A stretch of DNA of 64,000 bases from Larimichthys crocea (GCF_000972845.2 NC_040032.1:12408002-12472001); one strand, 5' to 3'; shown: positions 11,288 to 25,693, counted from the first letter of the stretch. Numbers and translations are program-made. The notes: a model not told the origin generated them from the sequence alone.

Positions 11288-14008
11288 TTTGGCTTTAGAG
11301 CAGATACACCATATGAGCTCAGTGCACGGCTCAAATCCCTCCTGATCCGGTTAAACGCCGCCGTTCTCTCAAGTCGTCCAAATGAATGGCCGAGACATGA
11401 AAATCATACATTTCTTTCTCTTGCCGCAACTCGAGCGCATCACAATAAATCAATCTTTTGCCCCTCGCAAATCGTTCAAGCCGAGCTTAGTTTAAAAGAA
11501 CCATTTTTTATTGGAAGAAAAAGGAGTGGATGTGAGGAGGGATTCAACTTTATGCACACGCATATTTGTTTCAATCCCTCCATTTGTAACGTAAAGGGTA
11601 ATTTTGAATGGTAGCCAGATTACCCCCCCTCTCTTTAATTGCTTCCACATTTCTCAGCCTGAATGAGGTAATACCATTTATTTGGCAAAAAAAAAAAGAC
11701 TGAGTGAGACGGGCAGCCAGCGAAGCCATTATGTGTGATTAGCACTGTTTGCAGCACCGATTTGATTTGTGAAATGTCTGATTGGTGACACACCCCGTGG
11801 GAAAAGAGTAATTTTGAGAATATCCAACTGGAAACTTTGTGCCACCATCAATCATCAATAACCTGCTACTGAAAGTAAAACAGGTGCTGAAATATTTAGA
11901 GCTCCAATAATTTCGAGAGGCCAAATCAGCAAAGACATATCTTGGCTGATATTTTGTGCTGACGTTGAACAGTTTCTATTTTCTTGTCAGAAATAATGTT
12001 GTCAAAGTTTTCGTTGTTTCCCACGTTGGAATATGATTCCTTCATTTTACACTCTTAAAAACTTGTAACAATTTTACATCATGCATTTACTATTTCATAT
12101 CATATATTTATGCAGGTTTTGCAGATGAAAATGCAGCATATCTATCGAACACTGGCCCTATTTTAAAACAACAACACATGAAATAAATAAAAATGAATGA
12201 AATTATAATTTCAGGTAGTTTTTATTGTAAAATTACTTTTTTTTAAATGTAGAAACTGATAAATGTTACTGTAAACGTCTTTTGTTTATTTACTATCAAC
12301 TTAATTTTTCTTATTTCTCTTTATTTAATTTTGTAAAGTTGTTACAACATTCTCCCGACTAGAAAACAGATTATAACTTGTTCAGTATGTTTTTAATCAT
12401 AACAGAAATGATGCCCAAAATTATGAAAATAAGACCCAAGGTGTAATAATTTTCCTAACATGCAGCAACAACACCTTAAAAATTAAATCAAAATAAAACA
12501 TATGTATGTATTTCTAAAGGTCTTTTGTACCTCTGGCACAAAATCTCACTAATTGCCAAAGGAAAGTTTATTTTTTTTTTTTCTAAACAAACTACGTCTT
12601 CAGCGTCTTCTTTGGCTTTTTGGAGTTTTTTGGTGGAGCTCTTTGGAGCTGGTCTTGGTGGTGCAGACACCCGTCCACTGTGCTGTCTGACCCAACAACC
12701 TCAGCCACAGGCCACAGGTTCACTATATTATACCTGCAGCCTGACGCCAGCTTGATTTACTGGCCTCTATTAGAGCTGGAATGGACTCAGCCCTCGGCTG
12801 GGCTGTTAAGTCTACATGCTGGTGGAGCCAAAAGGGAGCAGTCGCTGTTGCTATACACTCAGCCTCACCTCCTCCACTCGCAGATACACCCCTGCTTCTC
12901 CTTACTAACCTGCCTCAAATCCCAGAGCACACATACGACCAGCGCACGGCCGCACAATCTCGTATCTGTAAATGCTGTTCTTAAAATGTGAACAAACAGC
13001 TTCACAGCCTGTTCAGATCTGGCATGAAAGTCTGACTCTGCCCCGCTCCAGTGGCAACCACTCAGCTAAAAATACAGGTGTGAACACATTCAAGATGCAC
13101 CGAGAATCCGATCACACGCGGCACATTTGGAGGCGGTCACGGACAACTAAAGACTAGATTAGGGTGTGATGTAAATGCAGAGAACATGTCCCGGCTTCAT
13201 GAGACACACAGGTCATCAGGAGACAGAATTAAAGTTCAGATCAACACACAACGGTGAGAGCAGGATATGGAGCAACAGTAGGAGGAAGGAAAGGAAACAA
13301 GGGAACATAACAAACCTTCCTGCTGAAAGAAAATAATCAAGCAACACTGTGGAGATGATGCACCCGTTTCCTTGGTGCGTTCGAGACACATATTGAAGTT
13401 ATCTGCGTGCAACCGGCCACAAACACAAAGAAACTCCTGTAGCCTCTGCTACATGATATGTTCTTATTAGCAGAGATGATATTGTTCCTTTCAGGGAGTT
13501 CACACACAGGCTATCCTACACACACACTGCAGTAAGATGCTCTGTAACTGCAGCAGATGCAATAAAAAAAAAGACAATAAAGCTGCAGATTACTTTAAAC
13601 GTGTGAGCTGGCAGCTCACCAAACATACACTCATTACCGCTCTGTTCCCGGGGTTGCCCACTTCCACTGAAATTAAACAGTATGTATGTAGGTGAAGGGA
13701 GATGAATCTTTATTTGAGCAGAAATAGCTGGAGGGCCATTACAAGGAGCAAGTAGGTGTGAAGGGTTAAAGCAATTAGCACACATCTCTGTCACATCCTG
13801 CTGGAGAGCAGATTTCAGATGTTCTGCCAGTGGGACCCGCTCGCTCCTCATTTCTCCTGTTGCCCCTCTCATGGCCCTGCTTTGCGGGCTGCACATTTCC
13901 AAAGTCTTTTCTAAATAGTCAAGTCCTAATATTTACTTCTCGCTTTTTCAAGCCCATGCAGGCGGAGCAGGAGCTCGGGCGCAGTCGTGTCGGCGCAGCC
14001 CGGGAGAA

Positions 14009-14024
14009 AGAGAGAGAGAGAGAG
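14009..14024. repeat. (AG)n microsatellite
   Basis: A short run of AG units in a purine-rich context. Confidence 0.75.
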
Positions 14025-16738
14025 TGGAGGTGGCAGGAACTGATGCCCTCATTAATTCTGCAGAGGGGTGGAGGGGGAACAAACATTTGTCCTTTCAGGG
14101 CCTTGTGTGACTTTGTGTGGAGGGGCGCAGCTGTAGACTGACAGGAGCGGTTCACGTTTGTGTTATGAAGCCGTGTTTGCGGATGTGAATGACCCCGAGC
14201 TTGCCTGCTCACCCAAAAAAAAAAGTTTGGAGGCTTTTGTATCACCGCCGCATGTCAATAAATCCATACTGTAACCTCTGCGTGTCTCGTATTGTCCTCT
14301 CGGGGCTTTCTCAGCACCGTGACCCCCGCACACTCTTTCACAGTAGAATGACAATAACATCGAACAGAGTTTCCACAACCAGCCAATCAGTGCGGTGCGG
14401 CACCGGAGTCAAATTTAATGTTTATCCTACGCCGAGTAAATGATTAAGGAAGCCTTTTCTCTCTCTGCTGGCACCAAAGTCTCAGGAACAAACAAAGACA
14501 ATACAATAACCATCTGCTGCGCAGAACGCCTCAGAGACGTCCGATCGATCTGAACACTGTCTCTCAGTCGAGGTGTGTATACGTCAATGTCCAGCGTGTC
14601 ATACACGATGTATACTTCTGTTGTGTGCTGTGTTTATTATTCGAGTTTGCCGCCACCCATTAGACCGTTTAACTTTGGCAAATTGAGATGAGGACATATG
14701 ACAGATTGCTTCCTCTTGTTTTCCATTCCTCTTTCCCTCTTTTCTGTCTTCTCTCATCCGCAGTGGAACCAGACCATATAGCCTGGGAGGTTGAATCCCA
14801 GCGCATTCCTCCACGAATCTGTTCCCCCGAAGAATTTACATCGCAATCTTTTCGTTTCCACAGAGCGCCACAACTCACAGCTGCTCTGAGGTTCAGCCGC
14901 CGCAGTCGTAGATGACACTTAACATGTCACAAAACATTTTTGACGACAGCTTTTTGTGTCATGACAAACACATTGGAATCAGCAGCTCTATTTTGGATAG
15001 AGGAGCTGAATTTATAATTGTAAATGATCTCAACACCACGGGGGGGAACATGTAGGCTACGTCTTGTTTTGTTTATCAGAGTTTCGGCTAATAAAAATAA
15101 AGTTTGAAGCTTTTCAAAGAGAGATTAAAGATTTTCACACAGGTTAAAGATTTTTTTTGTAATTTTCCTTCATCTGAAATTAAATGAGAGTTTTCCTAAC
15201 GTCTCCATCGGCGTTCTCGTTGTGTACCTCCACCCGGAGTCAAAGCCTCACTCTCAGTACCTTTGACAGAAAGGACACAGAGCACTTCACAGTGACGGAT
15301 GGCCTCTTCAGCACAGAGGCCCTCACACTTCTCCTCAGCCTGCCAACTGGGGATTAGCACTACAGCCTCGGCTGCTGGCCCCCAGACCCTCCTCCTCCTC
15401 CCTCCACCCCCCTCAAATCCTCCGCTAACCTCGGCTGTTCCCCAACACCGTCCAACCCTCCCTCCCTCCCTCGACCCAACGTCGGCCTCCGGCATTCCTC
15501 ACCGCATCACATGGCCCTCGAGCTCAGGCCCGGTGCTGCCCCGGGTACCAGCGTTGTGCCAACATTCCAGCCTGACGGGCGTTTTGTTGGAGGGATTTCC
15601 TGTGGGGCTTTCATGCCAACGTGGAACAATTACTGCTGCTCAACGATCACTGGCTGTGACAGGTGGACACAAGGCCAGGCGCGTCCCACCAATCATCCGT
15701 CTCTGGATCTGGCTCTGCCTCGCTGGGAGGCCGTCTATATTTGCATACAGCTTTTATTAAATTCAATTAAGCAAGGAAAGAAACATCTTGGTTAAGAAGC
15801 GAGGACTAAACAAACAGAACAAACCGGTCTGGAGGTAACATGAAGTTCCAGGACCGTGGAGTCTTGTCCTCGGGGGTCTTCGAGGGCCCCAAGAATGTTT
15901 TCTTTTGCAAGAGAGGTCACTTCTTCTTATCAGTTTGACTGTCTAAAGTCGTGCTGCACTTCGACCACACAAGGGCCATATTAGCTTTAAATTAAATCAT
16001 GTTTAGCGCAGATTAAATCAACCCAGCCCCCTCAACGAAGTGCAGCTGTGTGTCCGGCTCTATTTTGGCTGGAGAACTTGAGGAGGCTTTGATGAGAACT
16101 ATGAAATGAATCTCTGAATCATTCATCCTCGCAGTATTTCACAGATACGGCTTTGGTCTATCAGGACGACTTAATCGTCGCGTTTATGTTCTTAACCTTG
16201 GCAGCGTTTCGGGTGCGTGTTGGCATGAGAGGTGTCTGCAAGAATGGAAAGTGTTAAAATTTTGCATTTTTGCATGTGTACGCTGAGGTCTCTCTGTCAC
16301 ACGCACACACGTGAACACGCTCTCAATCGGCTGGTTTCTATTGGGGGGCGGAGGTTTGATAGACGCTGATTAACGGGGGGACAGGACGGAGGGCTGGAGA
16401 TCGTTTGGTCCGCATGACAGGGAGGCTAGATTCATGCAAACTCCGTCTCAGCTCTCCACCGCGTTGTCCGTCTCAATCTCGACACAGAGTTGTTTTTTCA
16501 TTCATCCTCCTCCTTTGCTCTTTCAGCTGTCGCTCTGTCAGCGTGCATTTGTTAGAATCTGTAAAAATTTGATTCAAACATCTGTGCCTGAAAACTTGGC
16601 GAAGCGAGTCATTCTTCCTTAACTGCAAGTCAGTGATTTCTGCTGAAGGTAAACAGATTCCGAGAAGGAGAAGGTCGGAAATCTTCTCTGGGCCGTAATT
16701 CTGTAAAGTGCCAAGACCTCAATTGCTCTCAGATTCGT

Positions 16739-16757
16739 CCCTCTCTCTCTCTCTCTG
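16739..16757. repeat. (CT)n microsatellite
   Basis: A run of CT units next to a pyrimidine-rich stretch. Confidence 0.75.
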
Positions 16758-18239
16758 CCAAACAAGACCAGGGATTACTGAGGTATTTTAGCTGTGGCAG
16801 CTCCAGGACAAGAGAAACTAATTATTTGCAATGACACTTTTAGTCCCGAGCTTAACTGTTGGTTGGAGGGTGTAGCGGAAGGAATTATCCGTCTGTGTCT
16901 TCGCCAGCCGGAGGAAAGCGATGTTTTGGCCACGAAGCTGAGAGAGAGAGGCACATGAGATGGTCCCCACATGAAAGACTTTCTGCTTTAATCACTGTTG
17001 GTCCTAGCTGGGAGGATTTCATGTCTGCTCTTTGGGAGGCTCAAACTGCATCTTTGTTTGTTTGTTAGCTGCTTTTGTTTTGATAGATGATAGTCGCTCT
17101 GTATGCGGCGGTTTCCAGTCCGGTCTGCCCATCACATGTGGCACGTAAAGGGCGGAGGGGGCTGAAAGTCTGAAACTAGCTGTGCAGTGGATGAACCGGC
17201 AAAAGGACAGACCTGGAGAGCGTCTCTTGATTTTCTGTTATTGCAATGGCACTGATCCTTTTAATGGCCGTATCAGGTAATAAAGATATTCCACATTAGC
17301 CAGGCTGTGCTTGTTTACATTCAGATGTTGGTCTAACTGGGAGCCGTGGCTCTTCTGCCAGAATCAATTACCGCCTCCAGCCTCTGCGGCTGCTGCTTAT
17401 AAAAGCTCAATGAGTCAGAAAACACCTTGGTTCTACCCGGAGTGACGTGCCAGGGAATCAAACTAGCGTACTTCCTCCTTCTCCACATGCCTGAGCAATG
17501 TGCCCGAGCAGCACATATGATTTATGAGCACCTATGCACCGAGCTCCCCGTCCGGCTAAGAGGACTTAACAAATCAAACTCCTGATAGTCTCTGGGCTAT
17601 TGTGTGTTTCAGGAGGATTTGTGTTTTTCTTTCTTAACTTCTTTCCACGTGTTCGGGTCTTTCTCTTACGGCTCTTTGTGCTGAGCCTCCCTCTCTTTCT
17701 CTGAATGCTCTACTGACTTTGCGTTTTCCTTGTTTCCCCCTCGGTCCTGGGTTGCAGCAGCTGGACTGGCAGCACTGGCCTCTGACTTGCCTCCATAGGG
17801 GCCACGATCATTTCCTGTGCGCCCCTCTGTCCCTTTTCTTGCTGACAGAGGCTCTAATCCCTCTGGCTGCACTCGGCCTGCTGCCTGCCAACAGTGGAAA
17901 TCATCTAAAAATCTAAATTATTACCTGATGAACATCGTTTTTTGTTTTACCAACAATTAAATAAAAACCTTGCGAGGCGGCAGGTGTTTCTGGTCAAAGT
18001 TGTGTAAAAATAAAGGCAATGCAGTGAAATTAGTAAGTAAATAAAATGAACAAGCGTTTGGACTTTTACTAAAATGAGAACAGTCTAAATAATAACACAC
18101 AATTAGTTTCAGTTTCTTAACTGTCAAACACTCCAGAGGGGGACATGAAACGGGTGGTTACTAAATACCCGAAAGAGAGACTTGGAAATATAACGACATG
18201 GAATTAAATATGATGGAATACTCTGTCACAAGGGATGTT

Positions 18240-18520
18240 TTTACTACAGTTACTATGATGAGGTGGAAAATATTCTACTTTTTACCTCAGTAAAATCTTT
18301 TGTTATATTTCAGCTTTGCAAATTATATACAAATATGATGATATGATGGTGAATATAAATGCACTGTTACAGATTATCTAACATATAACAGTATATAGCG
18401 GTTGAACAGTTGTTAAAAAACACTAAAATGCTGCTTACATGTTTGTGAATCAGTAATTATAATAAATATGTTATATATTAAAGTATAACAGTGAAATGTG
18501 CCAGTTTATGATGAGATAAA
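18240..18520 (+). repeat. AT-rich teleost dispersed repeat, copy 1
   Basis: Contains, in order, CTACTTTTTACCTCAGTAAA, AACAGTATATAGCGGTTGAA, TAAAATGCTGCTTACATG, AATCAGTAATTATAATAAAT, and CAGTGAAATGTGCCAGTTTA. From memory this follows the order of a very common percomorph repeat built around ACTTTTACTT and AATGCTGCTTACA words. A second copy in the same orientation is at 30715-31000. The boundaries are approximate. The class is uncertain, probably a decayed non-autonomous DNA element. Confidence 0.6.
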
Positions 18521-21500
18521 ATAGACCTCAATGATCCCACACTTGTCACAGCATCTCGTATACGCGAGTATGACATAAGAAATTACTAATAAGTAAGAAA
18601 TACATAGAAAAAAGTTATTAAGTCATGCTGGTGTTAAAGAGTTTTAGTCTTTAAGCACAAAAACATCTTTGTTTCTTGGTTATGTTCATGAATATGCACT
18701 TTATATATAATCTATTAAACATCTACATGCAAAGTGAAACAGTTGAAATGTTGAAACACTCCATAAACTATCTGCAGGCAGATTATAAAGTATTACTTCC
18801 CCCCGTAGATATTTTTTTTTGACTTGTAGAAAAAGCACAGGTGGTTTTTCTATTCAAGTGTCCCAGTAAGCCAGGCCGTACTTTTATATAAGACAATAAA
18901 ACATGATATAAATACAGATTATATGAATAAAATAATATAAAACGTGCCTATTGTGATGTTGCATTTTGTTTAGTTCATAACATCTTACTTTAAAGTTAAA
19001 CAGGTGTGTGAGTAAGACAGTAAACTGTGCATGCTTACCTGCCACCATGCATCTGAAGAGGAATCCATCACGTGCACGGGATGCAGCAGGAAGAAAAATA
19101 CTGCATGTGTCGGGCAAAGATTTTTATTTATTTTTAATCATCTGTCTATTGAACTTTACTAATTTAACTCAAAGTTTTAATTCAGGTCATCATTTTATCG
19201 ACGTCAACATGACTAACTTGATGCCACAGATGCTAACTAGAGTGTCATTTGTTACCGGCTTTACGTAACCTATATTTAGGCTCCTTAAAAAAGCTTAATA
19301 ACACTCATGCTTCTCTCATTCAGCAAAAAAAAAACCCAAAACGCTGCCGGTTAGACAAAATAAATAAGGTCAACACGTAGCAGCTCACCTGCTGCCGGTC
19401 TGCTAGTGGAAATGTTGCCAGGAGCGAATGAGTCAGTGTGCACCTGGTGCGGCCTCGAAGGTAAGATGGATGGTTGATTTAAATATCGTCTGGTTACGAT
19501 AAATTAAAACACAACATGTAAGTTTTATCATAATCAGAATTTAGAAGTTTGAAGTATAATTATAATAACTCTACGGCCGAGACGCATGGCATGGTCAGCT
19601 CTTGATTATGATCATTAAAAACTCGTATGGCAGAAATAAGCACACAGATTCAAACGATCACGAGACACATTGTTTCTCTCTCTTTTTTTTAACCCTATAA
19701 CATTAAAACAAGTAACAAATTGAGATGTTATTACTGACAGTAATCTGAGCACTTATGTGGTCACTTGGTTCCCCACATGCTCATGGAAATATCTCCACAC
19801 TTCTGGGAACATGAAACCTCACTAGATGCCAGAAGCGATAGAGCAACCAATGCATATGCAAAGAGGATGCTTGAATCACATCTGGTTGTAGTGTCGGTGT
19901 TTTGGAGGGAGAAGGTGTTAGAGCCTTCACTTCTTTTGTCCTCCGTATTTTGATGAAATAATCCAGACGTCGCACAGAGGAAGCCTCCGGTCCGTCTGTC
20001 CCCGTCTTCAGGGATCTTTGGATGTCATCACATCTCGAGGGTTGTTGCTGTGATGCAACATGTCCCTGCTGCAATTTTTTAACAAATTGTCCATTAAAGT
20101 CGTGGAGCCCTCCGAATGGAATGCTGTGGAAGAAAAACAGCCCCCTTTCATCACCAATTACAGGCCTGCTTCAGACGTGGAATTACTCCACATAACTCTA
20201 AAGCCGCTTTATAAGTGGAGCGTTCTCTAATCCGGTCTGGGATTGTAGGAAAAATGTCTATCTGCTCTTCCTTGTTTGCAGCCTAAAAACCTGGATAGAA
20301 GCTTTCCAGATTTAATGATCCGTGCAAAAATATCCGCGGCACGTCGGAGAATATTATATACAGGGTTGGCTCTTTATTAAAAGCTTAAGCGAGAAAACAT
20401 GTGGTTTAAAACTTCAGATTTATCCAGCAGAACACAGCATTGTGTTATGATCATCAAGAACAAACATTACAGTATTGATAACTTGCACTGAATTAATAAA
20501 TAAATCGAATCTCTATATATTTTCATGTAACTCAATTAAACATGATCCTTGCCTTCATCTTGATGACAAACATATATATATGTGATGAGAATAAAAACAG
20601 CCCGACATGACATTTTAACTCTCTGATGAAAGTTTCTGCTGATTTTATTTTACTGGGCGTCAGCTCGCAGATATTTTCACGATGATTAATAATTAATGTA
20701 CCCTTTTCTTTGTCACGTCTTGTTTCTATTAAGCTCCTGGAGTCCAAAGTATTCAGTATAATATAATATGAAGTAAAAGATGACACAACATCTTCGACTT
20801 CAAATAATATTAAGTTGAATGTGTTTGTTGTTTGCTGTGTTGAGATCAAATACACACTATCATTATTAGAAAATGCATAAACACCCATTTGATTTATATC
20901 CATTGCAGTGATTAAGTAAAAGCTAAGATATGTTTTTGCAAACGAACCGTTAAATTTTATTGTAACATTATTGTAATAATATAATTTAAGCCGAAGTTTT
21001 ACAGCCAGCCTCTGTTTTCAGTCTGCGTGATAGATGGTGTATTGACATATTATTGTTTCAGGGGATTGGACGGAGGCCTGTAAATTGTGCCTCCGCGCTC
21101 TTTTCAGAATAAATCTCCGATCAGAGTCATTGATAGCCCAGCTGATCAATACCAGAGTTTGAAACTCGCTTGAAGTCGCAGCGCAGGCTGCGTTGGGTAA
21201 AACGCCTGCAGCTGGTGATCGTCAGACTAACTTCAGCCCCAGTGTGTTTGCTGCTCTGATGAATCGCCGCAATGAAAATGTACAATGTCATGATTACTGT
21301 CACCTGAGCTGAATCAGATCCTGGAACGGAAAAGTTATAACGAAGTTAGTCGATGACTGAGGGTGCTGTGTGCACTTTTCTCTGCTTTTTTTTTCTGAAG
21401 TTGTTCTGAACTCCTCGGCCATGTGTTGCTGCTGTACGTACTCCTAATGTGAGTACATCAACACCTCACAATACTGCGAGTACTAACGGAGGGTTAAAGT

Positions 21501-23420
21501 TTCCTCATCACTCTTCTGATTGGCTCCCAGGCAAGTTGTGACGTCACAAAGTCCCGCTGGTATTTTATACGTTTTTTTAAGAGTATAGTGGAGAAACTTT
21601 TCCTCCTCCTTCAGTAGACAATTGCAAAAAAAAACAAACGTTTTCCGCTGTCAAACTCGGCTCACAGCATAATTCTGCACAGCGGAGCTCAGACTTCACA
21701 GTGAAGTAACAACAAGCAATACATATTTCTGAGCGGGGGCAGACTTTAAACGATTCTGAAAAGGCTTCATAAGCAAATCCAGAAAACGATTCCAACTCCG
21801 GAGCTCATGAGTGATTATTGAACAATAAAAATCACAAGATTGAGAGATCTGGATTTGAACCATATGAAATACAGTACAGAGAGGCTTTTTGTTTTTGACC
21901 TCAGATTTGTAGGCATGTCTTTCTCTGGTTCACTCGGTTTTCGCCGCTGACCTTCAGTGAACCGAACTGTCGCTGCTGATTGGTCCTTTCAGCTAATGTG
22001 TCTCTCTGTGCTCTGCGGGTTGGCCATCGTGGATTCCCTTGAATGGAAACCGGTCTGAATAATGTGAAGTGGATGTTGAGACACTCGGCACTGACAGACG
22101 GCTATTCAAAAAGATGTGTTTGTTTGCTTGAAAAACGCAACAATGAAAATTCGGTCATCAGCTCGGATAAACATTATTAGCGGTCTCTGATAGCAGCTAC
22201 AGCAATATACAGACTTTCAGTCACCGCTTTGATGTTTCCTATACTGCCGTAAACATTTATACTTCAATTAAAACCATACTTCATTTCTCACACAAGCTGT
22301 TTATGAGTCATTACACTCTCGATCCCTGCAATCTTTTGCATCTCACCCTGTATTTGTAATGACAGCTAGACACAGCACAGAAGAAAGATGGATCAAATAT
22401 TTACTCTCTCCATTGTTCTCCTGGTAACCTCTCCTCTCTCACATGCTGAGGTATCCAACTGATGTAAACAGATTCATCTGAGGAATCATTAACAAATGGC
22501 ATTTGGCAGCGTGCGAGGCTATTTTCCCTGCGTTTAGTCCTTTTCTGTCATAATAGGGCATCGAGAGCCGTTATTCTTAAACATGTCTCTGCAAAAATCA
22601 TACTGATGAGGATATTATTGCAAAGTTGACATCCGGAGGATCGTTACAAATTAGCATGCAGCACAATAAATATGGTCATAACTCACTCGCTGTCACATTA
22701 AATTCCTCTCTCTAGGTGGATGTCCTAATTAGAAGGTTGTGACATGTTGTCTCCCAAACTATGCAGCTGATTACCTCTGGTATTTAGCTGTAAACACTCA
22801 TCTTTTATCTCCGTAGCGACGGAAACAAACAAACAAACAAACAAACAGCCACTTCAAAATGAACTCTCAGACTCAAGAAGTCGTGTTCCTCTGTAATCAC
22901 ACACCCACCTCGCGCCTCGAGTGCTGATAGTGTGTGATTACAAACACTGCTACCTGTGAGGATTTGATTTTTAATAGCACGTTCGAGGAAGGCGGAATAA
23001 CGGCGGCGTCGTCCGGGAGTCAGACACGATACGCAGATTTGTTTTACAGCTCCTGTCAAATTTTGCATGTAAGTATTGAATCCAGAAAATATTATTCTTC
23101 CTCCGTATGACCTCTGAGTCAAGATGGAAACACAATAAACAGCGTTCATAGACGTGGATTTGATTTCTGCTATCATGTTTTTTACAAAATGTGACAATTT
23201 ATTAACATTTTATTCAACAAAATGAAGCTTTAATATGAGTATAGATGAAATTATTAATGGATCTTTGATAAATGTTTAATCTTTTAAGATTATTTGTTAA
23301 GCAAAAAGAGCAAAAAAGAGCTTCTAAGTGCTAAATTGTTAACATTCGCTTTTCCCCTCGCGCCCTGCACTAAAATAAACTGATTGTAGTTCGGGTCTGT
23401 GAGTCAGAATCAATTTAACA
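18521..23420. other. gene-free intergenic DNA
   Basis: No credible exon or RNA gene. The stretch 20.40-21.00 kb is strongly AT-rich. The stretch 22.24-22.80 kb has the look of conserved regulatory DNA (see findings). A short (AAAC)n run lies at 22823-22848. Confidence 0.55.
22823..22848. repeat. (AAAC)n microsatellite
   Basis: Six AAAC/CAAA units. Confidence 0.9.
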
Positions 23421-23503
23421 TTTCTCTCGGATCAAACAGCTAATGGATTAATCAAGAAAACAGGTTAAACTGATAATGAAAAGTGTCACGAGTTGCAGCC
23501 CTT
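23421..23503 (+). repeat. end of a teleost dispersed repeat (ATTAATC / GTTGCAGCCCT type)
   Basis: The order ATCAAACAGCTAATGGATTA, ATCAAGAAAACAGG, TGATAATGAAAA, GAGTTGCAGCCCTTA matches from memory the 3' end of a common fish repeat that ends in GTTGCAGCCCTA. Only the terminal 80 or so bases are retained. It is probably a truncated copy. Confidence 0.55.
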
Positions 23504-23689
23504 AAACCTTAAATCAAACTCATATGACAAACACAAGCACGCAACAAATAAAACCATCCTCATATTAATAATGAAGACATGTCAGTTTGTGCTTTAGTGG
23601 TCAAATGCAGCATTAAAAGGAATAGTTGTGATAACACAAGGCATAAAAAATAGAAAATAAGATTTTTTAAAAAAGGAATCAAACTCGCA

Positions 23690-24215
23690 GAGCAAATCAA
23701 AAACAGGACAAGACAATAATTAATTGAATCTAGCCGAATAGATAATACATAAATAGAATTTGGCCATACAATTATAAAATGTTCTAATAAATAAAAAGAA
23801 AAAAGAAAAACAATTGCATAGAAATCATTTAGGACGAGTTCAGCGAGACATAAAACTACAAGAATAAAGCCAATAAAAGTAAATCAAAGTAAGTAGGTGG
23901 ATAAACGCAGCGGATAAAAAGTAAAAGACACGATGATGATGAAGACTTAAAAGCTCGGCAGTGAATGCCAAGGCACCTAAAAATAAAGCCGGGATAAAAA
24001 AGATATGTGTTGAGGCGGAGATTCAGTCCCTCAGATCCACAGACAGAGACCACCGAGGGTCTCGAGGACTGAAGGTGAACTCCTGCTCAGGATCTGAGGT
24101 ACCTGCGAGGTACATACCTATGCAGCATGCCTGAAAGGTCAGTCGGTGCCGGGCCAATCTGCAAAAGAAAGAAGAGAAAAGTAAAGAAGAATGGAATGAT
24201 ATAAACTAAATGGAA
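23690..24215 (+). repeat. A-rich decayed dispersed repeat
   Basis: The 5' part is a run of AATAAAA/AAGTAAA words. The later part holds AAGATATGTGTTGAGGCGGA, TACATACCTATGCAGCATGC, and CCTGAAAGGTCAGTCGGTGC. This order (A-rich, then a TGTGTTTTGAG-like word, then GCAGCATG and GAGGTCRGTCGGTGC) is one I recall from a widespread teleost retroelement-like repeat. Coordinates and class are approximate. Confidence 0.45.
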
Positions 24216-25674
24216 CACTATATGACAACTATAAGGTACAGCATGTGACCTACGTGGCTCTCTCTTCAGCTGTCCTGTCAAATAAAGGCATAAATACCCC
24301 CCAAAATAACAATAAAATATGAAAATTAGGATTGTGTAAACGTTTATACACATACACACTATATAAACATGTGATAAATACGTGTAAATATACTATAAAA
24401 GTGTATAGAAAGGTAGTGAAGGTTGTGTATAAAAGTGACAAGATAAATAAACTCGGGAGAAAATGGTAAATGTCCACAGTGGCTGCACTCTTTCTGTGCC
24501 TGTGATCGTTAGAAAAATGTCTTTCATGACTATCACTCAGCTCGGCTTTAATAAACTCTCAGCTCTGCGAGCAGCCTAATAAATCTGCACCGCTCTCGCC
24601 CCCAGTCTCCCCTTCACTCCACTAACAAAGAGTGCGAGAGGAGAAAGCCGCCACGAGGTATTCAGTTTCTCTTGAAACCCCAAACCGCAGCATTGATGAG
24701 GACCTGAGATGTAGCGCCCACTGGGGAACAAAGAGATTTTTATTGGAGTCCGTCCCTGCAGGGGAGTTTCTGGCCTTTTACAGAGAGGCTGAGCTGCCCT
24801 GAGCTGTCCCCGTTGCTCCCTGTTGTGGAGGGATTACGGGGTGAAGGCCCATCTGCCCTATACCAGAGCGAGCTGTGGAGGTCAGGCAGGTCCCGACTGA
24901 TGGCCCCTGCCCCCTTTAAGACATTCTTGAGCAGCACATGGTGCAAACTGGCATCCTGACACTTCACTTAATTGTATTTTTACCACTAACAACTATGTTT
25001 TTTTACAGTGTTTTAACAGTATATCATGTGCATGAAACTTTTTACATTTGCTCCGTTGAACGGGTCTTCCCTGGGAAAAGTCCTGTGGTTTCGCAGGAAG
25101 TGATGTGTTTTTACTTTTCCAGTAACAGCTGCAACAGTGGTCTCTTTGTAATAAATATGAGAGGAAATGTGTAGTTAGCATGAGCGGTAATAACGTCCAC
25201 GTCTGAAAGGAGAAAGAAAAGAGCACCACCTGCAGAAAGAGACTTCGTTTGGTCGTTTTTCAATGGGTGGAGAACTGACAGCATAGTATCTGCAGCTCTT
25301 CACCTGATGTTACACTTTTATTCTTATAAGACAGATGAGGTGTGTTTTTTTTTTCCAGTGCGGCTTTTGCTGCTTTCACATTTTGCGTTAAAGCCTTCTC
25401 ATGACTTCCCATCTGTTATACGACTTATTAGCAGAGAACCGTTTGTCCTTGTGAGCCAGAACACCCAGAACTGACATTTAGGGATGATTTGTTTAGCTTT
25501 GCTCTGATCAGAAGAAAAAGGGGGGTCACATGGCGGCGATCCTTCACTCACCAAACAAAGATGCTAAATGAAAACTGCAAGCATCTGCTGCAGGACTGAA
25601 TCCAGCAGGTGTTTAACTACACCAGACAGCAAGCTAAAACATTTCAGGGATCTCTAATCTTCTATTGTTCTTCA

Positions 25675-25693
25675 TGTGTGTGTGTGTGTGTGT
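25675..25693. repeat. (TG)n microsatellite
   Basis: Nine TG units. Confidence 0.85.

Larger units (their letters stand above)
6511..18239. other. gene-free intergenic DNA downstream of wnt11
   Basis: About 11.7 kb without a credible exon on either strand. Open frames are short, lack family resemblance and overlap low-complexity DNA. It contains several microsatellites (listed separately), AT-rich stretches such as 12.0-12.5 kb, and a C-rich block at 15.37-15.48 kb. Some segments (for example 15.68-15.80 kb) look like conserved regulatory DNA by word content only. Confidence 0.6.

Noticed and set aside
15299..15795. Overlapping open frames rich in Pro/Ser/Gly on both strands
   Set aside because: They track a C-rich, CCTCC-containing block. 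No domain is visible, both strands are open, and codon pattern is not protein-like.
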